Positions 58,814 through 64,000 of a stretch of DNA of 64,000 nt are shown one piece after another. Under the pieces are notes generated by a model that was not told the DNA's origin, searched no databases, and saw only the letters and a program-made list of their open reading frames with translations. The stretch comes from Bradyrhizobium prioriisuperbiae (GTDB taxonomy: Bacteria > Pseudomonadota > Alphaproteobacteria > Rhizobiales > Xanthobacteraceae), in NCBI RefSeq assembly GCF_032397745.1, contig NZ_CP135921.1, positions 5,320,501-5,384,500 on the forward strand, read 5' to 3'. The position numbers and the translations under genes are program-made. Each line of letters starts with the position of its first letter. Position 1 is the stretch's first letter.

Positions 58814-61800
58814 TCAGCCCAGCCGACCTGCCGCGTGGGCGAGCAGGGTATAGACCAGTCCGGTTTCCGAGGTGAGATAGCCGCGCAGGGTCTGCGCGCC
58901 GCGTTCGTCCCGCGCCACGTCGTCGAGCAGGCGCTCGAACTCGGTGATGTAGCGGTCGACGGTCTGCTTGAAGCTGCGCTCGGCGCGATACTTGCGGCTT
59001 ACCTCGTCGAAGGCCTTCTGGCCGGCCGGCGTGTAGAGCCGCTTGGTGAACGCCTTGCGCTCGCCGCGCTGATAGCGGTCCCACATTTCGGCTGCAAGAT
59101 CGCGATCCACCAGGCGGGCGATGTCGACCGTCAGGGAGTCCAGCGGATTGCCGTTGCTTGCTGCAGGCCGAGCCGGCTGCGGTGCAGGACGGCTGCGCGG
59201 AGCCTCGGCACCAGTGTCGGCGCGGTTGAGCAGGCCGGAGAGCCAGCCGTCGCCGCTCTGGTCCGCGCTCGGGCTGACCGGGGGGGCTTCGGTGCGGCGG
59301 GGCTGCGCCATCGGCAGCCCGATATCCGGTGGTGGCAGGTTCGATGCGCTGCTGTCGCGGCGCGGCGCGGGCCGTGACGGGACGTCGTTGCCGCGGCTAC
59401 CGGCTGCGGCGGTGGCCATCATCGGCTCCTCGTCACGCTGGTACGACCGGCTGCTGCTGGTGTTGCTGCTGACCACGTCGAGGCCGCGTCCATGACGGGC
59501 GACGATCTTGTTCAGTTCGGCCAGCGCCTCGATCTGGTCGACGATCACCTTGCGCATCTGCGAGGTGGAGTCGGCGGCTTCCTGCGGGATTTCGAGCACG
59601 CCACGGCGCAGCTCTTCGCGTGTTGCCTCCAACTCGCGGTGCATTTCGCCAGCCATCTGCTTCATGCTCTGCACCACGCCGGCGAACTTGTCGGTCGACT
59701 GCTTGAACAGGGCCTCCACATGCGAGGTGTTCTGTTCGTATAGCTCGCTCATCGCCTCCGCCGTATGCCGGCGTTCGTCCTCGGCAGCTTCGCGGACCGC
59801 CTTGAACTGCTGGGTGATGGCGGTGGCGCCGCTGCCGGCGGTGTCGGCCACCACCCGCGCGATGTCGCGTGCCCGGGTCTCGGCCGCCGCCAGCGATTCA
59901 TCAAGAAGACCGGTGAAGCGGCTCAGCCGCTGGTCGAGGTCGGCGGTGCGCAGATCGATGGTGGTCACCAGCGATTCCAGGTCCGCCTTGCGTTCGCTGA
60001 CGGTCTGGGTGGTGCTCTTGTTGCTCTTCTCAACCATGGCCGCGGCATCGGCCAGCAACTGGCCGTGGGCAGCGAACTGACCCGATAGCGAGCCCAGATC
60101 CTCCAGCGCCTTGTTGGTCTTGGTGTTGAAGACGGTCAACTGGTCTTCCAGCGTGTTGGTGGCGACGCCGTTGCGCGAGGTCACGTCGTTCATGGTCGAG
60201 ACGAAGTCCGCGACCCGGGTGACAAGCGCCTGTTCCAGCGAGTTGAGGTTGTCGTGGGCGCCGGTCAGCACCTCCTGCAGCAGGATGTTGCCTTCGCGCA
60301 GCCGTTCGAACAGCGCAACCGTGTCGGTGCGCAGGATCTTGCTGGTTTCCTGCATCTCGGTCACGGCGGCGGCGGCCACCTGGCGCGACTGGTCGATCGC
60401 GTTGCGGGTGGTCAGTTCGATGTCCTTGAGCGACTTGTTGACCGCGCCGGTCGCGATCTCGCTGGCGTTGGTGATGGTGCGGGCGAGATCCGCGCTGTTC
60501 TTGATGAGGTTCTGCGAGAACACGGTTCCCTTGCTCTCGATCGACTTCAGCGCGTCGTCGGTGACGCGGGTGATGTCGATGTTGATCTGGTTGGTGCGGT
60601 CGCCGAGCGCCTGGATCAGCGATCCGCGCGAGGCGTCGACCATCTGCGCCAGGCGATCCGCCTGCTGCTTGACGCCGGTCACGATTTCGTCGGTCTTGCC
60701 GAGCAGCACCGTGCCGAACTGGCCGGTCACGGTAATGACCGAGCGCTCGATCTCGCTGGAGGTCGACTTGACCTTGCTGCTTGCCTCGTTCGATGCGGCG
60801 ACGACGGACGCGCTGGCGTCGCGCGATGCGGTCGCGAGAGCCGCGATCGCCTCCTGGGACACGGCCGTCAGTGCCTTGCTGGTCTCGCGCGACGTGTTGG
60901 TGACCGACGCGCTGGTCTCGCGGGCGGCGGTCGTCAGCTCCGCACTCGTGTCGCGGGCCGCGGTCGTCAGTCCGGCGATGGTCTCACGGGCCGTGCTGAT
61001 CAGCGTGGCTGCCGTCTCGCGAGCGGTGTCGGTCAATCCGGTTGCCGTCTCGCGGGCCGTCGTTGTCAGGACGGTCGCGTTCTCCTGAGACATGTTGGAG
61101 AGGATGTTGCTTGCCGCCTGCGCCGCGGTGGTGAGTTCGGCGCTGGTGTCCCGCGACATGCTGGACAGCGTCGCACTGGCGTTGCTGGCGGCGGCCATGA
61201 CGGCCGCACTGGCCTCGTTCGAGGCGGCGATCACCGAGCCGTGGGCGTCGCGCGAACTGGTCTGCAGCACGTCGGCGGCGGTGGTCGCGACGGAGTTGAT
61301 GGTGCGCTCGATATTGTCCGAAATCGCCTGGATTTGGGCAGCAGCGTCGCTCGATGTGGCGAGCAGCAGGCTCTGCGCCCCACGGGCGCTGGCCATGACC
61401 GAGTCGGCCGTGCTGGTTCCCGCGAACGACACCGAATGCTCGATCTCGTTGGCGAGTGCCTTGATCTGGCCGGTGGCTTCGGACGAAACCGTGAGCAGGG
61501 TGCTCTGCACCTCCCGCGCGCTGTTCATGATCGCAGCCGCGGTGGCGTTGCCGGCGGCCGCCAGGGTCTGTTCGATGTCGGAAGACAGGGTCTTGACGTG
61601 GTTCGCGGTTTCGCTGGAGGCGCTGAGCAGCGTGGTGTGCACTTCGCGGGCGCTGGCCAGCACCGATTCCACCGTGGACGAGCCGGCCGTCGACAACATG
61701 CGCTCGACCTCGGCCGACAGGTTCCTGGTCTGGGTCGCGGTATCAGTCGACATGCTGATCAGCGTGTTCTGAGCTTCACGCACGCTCGCCAGCACCGACT

Positions 61801-64000
61801 CCGTCGTGGTCGCGGTGGCGGAGGCGAGGGCGCGCTCGATGTCGCCGGACAGCGTCCTGGCGCGGGTGGTGGCTTCCTCCGAACCGGTGATCAGCGCGGT
61901 CTGGGCTTCGCGCGAGCTGTTGAACAGCGCGGCCACGGTGGTCGCGCCGGTCGCGGTCAGCGTCTGCTCGGCCTCGGTCACCGCCGCCTTGATCTGGGCG
62001 CCGATATCGCCCGAGACGTTGCTCAGGGATTCGTGGGCGAGGCGTGCGTTGTTCTGGATCGAATCCGCGGTGTTGTTCATCAGCACCACGAGCGAGCGCT
62101 CGGCATCGTCGACGCGGGCGCGGATGCTCTGGGTGAGCTCCTCGGCGCGCGCGACCAGCACGTCGCTGGCCTGGCGGCCGGTGCTCTCGAAGCGGTTCGC
62201 CACGTTCTCGATGCGGGAACCCAGCAGGTTCTCGAACTGGGTGACGCGGGTTTCGATGTCGCTGGCGACGGCGCCGGCGCGGTTTTCCAGGCCGTCATGG
62301 ATCGCCTGGAAGCGCGACGTCACGGTGTCGGTCAGATGCGCGCTGCGACCGTCGATGATCTCGGTCACGGTATTGATGCGCTGGTCGATCGCATCGATCG
62401 CATGGCTGGTGCCCTGCGCGAGCGACGAGGTGAGGGTGGCAATACGGGTATCGAGCGCGCCCACCACCGCGGCCGTGCCGCTCTGCAGCGAGGAGGTGAG
62501 TTCGACGATGCGGGTATCGAGCGCCCCGGCCACCTCGGTGGTGCCGTTGGTGAGCGACGAGGTGAAGTGGGCGATACGCGAATCCAGCAGGTCGACGGCG
62601 TGAGCGGTGCCGTCGGTGAGCACCGTCGACAGCGTCGCCGCCTTGTCATTGAGCGCGTCGATCGCCTGCGCGGCGCCGCCGCTGAGCGTGTTGGTCAGAT
62701 CGTGCAGGCGGGTGTCGATGGTGTCGGTCACCGAGCGGGCGCGATTGTCGAACGAGGTTTCGAGCGACTTCAGCCGGCCGTCGACGGTCTCGTCGAACGA
62801 CCTGATCCGCGTGTCGATGTTGTCATCGAACGCCTTGATGCGGGTGTCAAGCGACACATCGAGGTTGGTGACGCGCGATTCCAGCGTGGTGTGGAACGCG
62901 GCCAGGCGCTGGTCGAGCGCGCCGTGGATGTCGCCGGCGCGGGCGGTCACGCGGTTGTCGAAGGTGTCGACATAGGTCTTCAGGGTGTCGGTGATGTCCT
63001 GGGTGCGCTGGCCCATCCGATCGACGATCTCGCCGCCGAAGGTTTTCACGGTGCGGTCGAACTCGGCGATGTGGCGGGTGATGAGGGCGCCCAGCGTGCC
63101 GCTGTCGCGGGAGAATTTTTCCGCCAGTTCCGAGCCTTGCTCGCGCATCAGTTCGTCGAACGCGATCATCTGCGAGCTGAGATTGTCGTGCGCGGTCTCG
63201 GTCTGGCTGACCACCTTGGCGACCAGGGTGTTGATGGTGCCGTCGAGGGCGTCGTTGGCCTTGTCGCCGCTGTCGAGGATGCGGCTGGAGAGCCGCAGGC
63301 CGGACTCGTCGATCTTGTGCACCAGGTCGTTGCTGCGCAGCTCGAGCTCCAGCAGCAGCGATTCGCTCGAGGTCTTCAGCGAATCGTGCACCAGCTCGGT
63401 GCGATCCGAGATGCTGTCGACGATGTTGGCGGACTGCTCGGCGAACTCGCGGGTGACGCGGTCGATGCGCTCGTTGAGCATGTCGTGGACACGGTCGGCG
63501 AGGTCGACGAATTCCTCGTGCACCGCGCCGGTCTTGAAGTTCAGGCTCGCAGTCAGACGCTCGCTGGCGTCGAGCACCGCGCGGGTGGTCTCGGAGCTTG
63601 CTTCCTCGAGGCGGTCGAGCAGGTCGCCGCCGCGCTCGCCGAGCGCGAGGATCATGGTGTCGCCGGCATTGCCCAGCGCCTGGGTGATGTGCTGTCCGCG
63701 CTCTTCAAGTGCCATGGTGATGGTGCGCGCGACCTCGTCGACGCGGGACGCAATCGCGTCGCTGATCACGGCGATGTCCTGGCGCAGATCGATCTGCACG
63801 CCGGAAATGGCGGCGCGGACCTGTTCAGCCTGGCCGACCAGGTTGTCGCGCTGATGGGCGATGTCCTGCAGCAAGGCGCGGATGCGCACTTCGTTGTCGC
63901 TGTAGGCGCGCTCGAGCGCGGCGACCTCGTTGGCGACCAGGGTTTCGAGTTCGCCGGCGCGCGCGATCGCGCGCTCGACGCCATCGCCCATCGCCGCGAC
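58814..64000 (-). CDS. Giant coiled-coil protein, C-terminal 1,728 residues (partial)
   Basis: The frame runs off the right edge (codons GTC-GCG-GCG precede the Met at 63991), so the true start is outside. From the left of the visible part: about 1,480 residues of Ala/Ser/Thr/Glu-rich helix with no proline breaks, built of 11-, 22- and 44-residue units; a Pro/Arg/Ser-rich linker (about 1,530-1,610); and a compact C-terminal domain of about 110 residues (LDSLTVDIARLVDRDLAAEM, FERLLDDVARDERGAQTLRG). Proteins like this in the group are annotated as kinesin-like or apolipoprotein-like, but true homology to those is doubtful; a structural or polar-organising role is inference. It is transcribed leftward and ends at a strong terminator. 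Confidence 0.85.
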   Translation of the reverse strand, partial: VAAMGDGVERAIARAGELETLVANEVAALERAYSDNEVRIRALLQDIAHQRDNLVGQAEQVRAAISGVQIDLRQDIAVISDAIASRVDEVARTITMALEERGQHITQALGNAGDTMILALGERGGDLLDRLEEASSETTRAVLDASERLTASLNFKTGAVHEEFVDLADRVHDMLNERIDRVTREFAEQSANIVDSISDRTELVHDSLKTSSESLLLELELRSNDLVHKIDESGLRLSSRILDSGDKANDALDGTINTLVAKVVSQTETAHDNLSSQMIAFDELMREQGSELAEKFSRDSGTLGALITRHIAEFDRTVKTFGGEIVDRMGQRTQDITDTLKTYVDTFDNRVTARAGDIHGALDQRLAAFHTTLESRVTNLDVSLDTRIKAFDDNIDTRIRSFDETVDGRLKSLETSFDNRARSVTDTIDTRLHDLTNTLSGGAAQAIDALNDKAATLSTVLTDGTAHAVDLLDSRIAHFTSSLTNGTTEVAGALDTRIVELTSSLQSGTAAVVGALDTRIATLTSSLAQGTSHAIDAIDQRINTVTEIIDGRSAHLTDTVTSRFQAIHDGLENRAGAVASDIETRVTQFENLLGSRIENVANRFESTGRQASDVLVARAEELTQSIRARVDDAERSLVVLMNNTADSIQNNARLAHESLSNVSGDIGAQIKAAVTEAEQTLTATGATTVAALFNSSREAQTALITGSEEATTRARTLSGDIERALASATATTTESVLASVREAQNTLISMSTDTATQTRNLSAEVERMLSTAGSSTVESVLASAREVHTTLLSASSETANHVKTLSSDIEQTLAAAGNATAAAIMNSAREVQSTLLTVSSEATGQIKALANEIEHSVSFAGTSTADSVMASARGAQSLLLATSSDAAAQIQAISDNIERTINSVATTAADVLQTSSRDAHGSVIAASNEASAAVMAAASNASATLSSMSRDTSAELTTAAQAASNILSNMSQENATVLTTTARETATGLTDTARETAATLISTARETIAGLTTAARDTSAELTTAARETSASVTNTSRETSKALTAVSQEAIAALATASRDASASVVAASNEASSKVKSTSSEIERSVITVTGQFGTVLLGKTDEIVTGVKQQADRLAQMVDASRGSLIQALGDRTNQINIDITRVTDDALKSIESKGTVFSQNLIKNSADLARTITNASEIATGAVNKSLKDIELTTRNAIDQSRQVAAAAVTEMQETSKILRTDTVALFERLREGNILLQEVLTGAHDNLNSLEQALVTRVADFVSTMNDVTSRNGVATNTLEDQLTVFNTKTNKALEDLGSLSGQFAAHGQLLADAAAMVEKSNKSTTQTVSERKADLESLVTTIDLRTADLDQRLSRFTGLLDESLAAAETRARDIARVVADTAGSGATAITQQFKAVREAAEDERRHTAEAMSELYEQNTSHVEALFKQSTDKFAGVVQSMKQMAGEMHRELEATREELRRGVLEIPQEAADSTSQMRKVIVDQIEALAELNKIVARHGRGLDVVSSNTSSSRSYQRDEEPMMATAAAGSRGNDVPSRPAPRRDSSASNLPPPDIGLPMAQPRRTEAPPVSPSADQSGDGWLSGLLNRADTGAEAPRSRPAPQPARPAASNGNPLDSLTVDIARLVDRDLAAEMWDRYQRGERKAFTKRLYTPAGQKAFDEVSRKYRAERSFKQTVDRYITEFERLLDDVARDERGAQTLRGYLTSETGLVYTLLAHAAGRLG
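60764..61060 (-). repeat. Nine 33-base (11-residue) coding repeats
   Basis: Nine consecutive units of 11 residues such as TARETATGLTD, TARETAATLIS, AARDTSAELTT, TSRETSKALTA. Hendecads form right-handed or straight coiled coils. Located in the middle of the giant protein. Confidence 0.85.
61280..61939 (-). repeat. Five 132-base (44-residue) coding repeats
   Basis: Five consecutive units starting TVAALFNSSREAQ, TTESVLASVREAQ, TVESVLASAREVH, TAAAIMNSAREVQ and TADSVMASARGAQ, each 44 residues without insertions. 44 equals four hendecads, consistent with the shorter repeat in the same protein. Confidence 0.85.
62387..62650 (-). repeat. Four 66-base (22-residue) coding repeats
   Basis: Four units of 22 residues starting NDKAATLSTVL, DSRIAHFTSSL, DTRIVELTSSL and DTRIATLTSSL, each with a central NGT/SGT/QGT turn-like triplet. 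Related less exact units extend on both sides. Confidence 0.8.

Noticed and set aside
1..64000. Prophage, insertion sequence, integrative element or CRISPR array
   Set aside because: No transposase, integrase, phage gene, terminal repeat pair or spaced direct-repeat array was seen on either strand.

Overview
The window comes from a GC-rich alphaproteobacterium. Gene content and protein style (RopA/Omp2b-like porin with a lysine-rich ADLPVKAK mature start, PmtA, MlaEFD with a fused STAS domain, a very large coiled-coil polar-type protein) point to the Bradyrhizobium/Rhodopseudomonas group (Nitrobacteraceae). This placement is inference from family style, not a database match. No rRNA, tRNA, CRISPR array, insertion sequence or phage gene was seen.

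Layout. (1) 1-6528: tail of a glycosyltransferase, an LptF-type permease without a partner LptG, and three GT39-type membrane glycosyltransferases. (2) 6600-25227: a surface-polysaccharide locus read in one direction. It opens with its own control unit: a promoter carrying two identical-spacing palindromes, a winged-helix regulator, a specialised NusG (RfaH-like) paralogue, a hairpin, and an element that closely resembles the enterobacterial ops/JUMPstart site. Then follow galE, an O-acyltransferase, the Wzm/Wzt ABC exporter, five more glycosyltransferase proteins (two of them fused to methyltransferases in opposite order), an SDR, a GT11 fucosyltransferase-like enzyme, a separate methyltransferase and an AsnB-type amidotransferase. 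Base composition falls in parts of this locus, suggesting acquired cassettes. (3) 25246-34340: a convergent flippase-like membrane protein, then the sugar-nucleotide supply genes (UDP-HexNAc-type 6-dehydrogenase, UDP-glucuronate epimerase, GDP-mannose pyrophosphorylase, Gfo/Idh/MocA oxidoreductase, DegT aminotransferase) and murJ.

(4) 34413-38428: a molybdenum-hydroxylase large subunit (AYRGAGR active-site loop) without FAD or FeS subunits, followed by two c-type cytochrome genes. (5) 38558-43562: a porin, a MarR-type regulator, an EamA transporter, a stand-alone RAM domain protein and thiD. (6) 43630-46304: pmtA followed by a PlcP-Agt pair, preceded by a well-formed PHO box; this reads as the phosphate-starvation lipid-remodelling module. 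(7) 46402-54848: metabolic genes, plus a PNP-domain protein of unknown role with lower GC, a repeat-containing Ala-rich protein, an MFS carrier and a dipeptide epimerase. (8) 55106-57973: MlaE-MlaF-MlaD lipid transport. (9) 57977-64000: an AlaX-type editing protein and the C-terminal 1,728 residues of a giant coiled-coil protein that leaves the window.

The parts most worth following up are the control unit of the polysaccharide locus (winged-helix protein + NusG paralogue + hairpin + ops-like site), the PHO-box/plcP/agt module beside pmtA, and the PNP-domain protein at 49220-50860.
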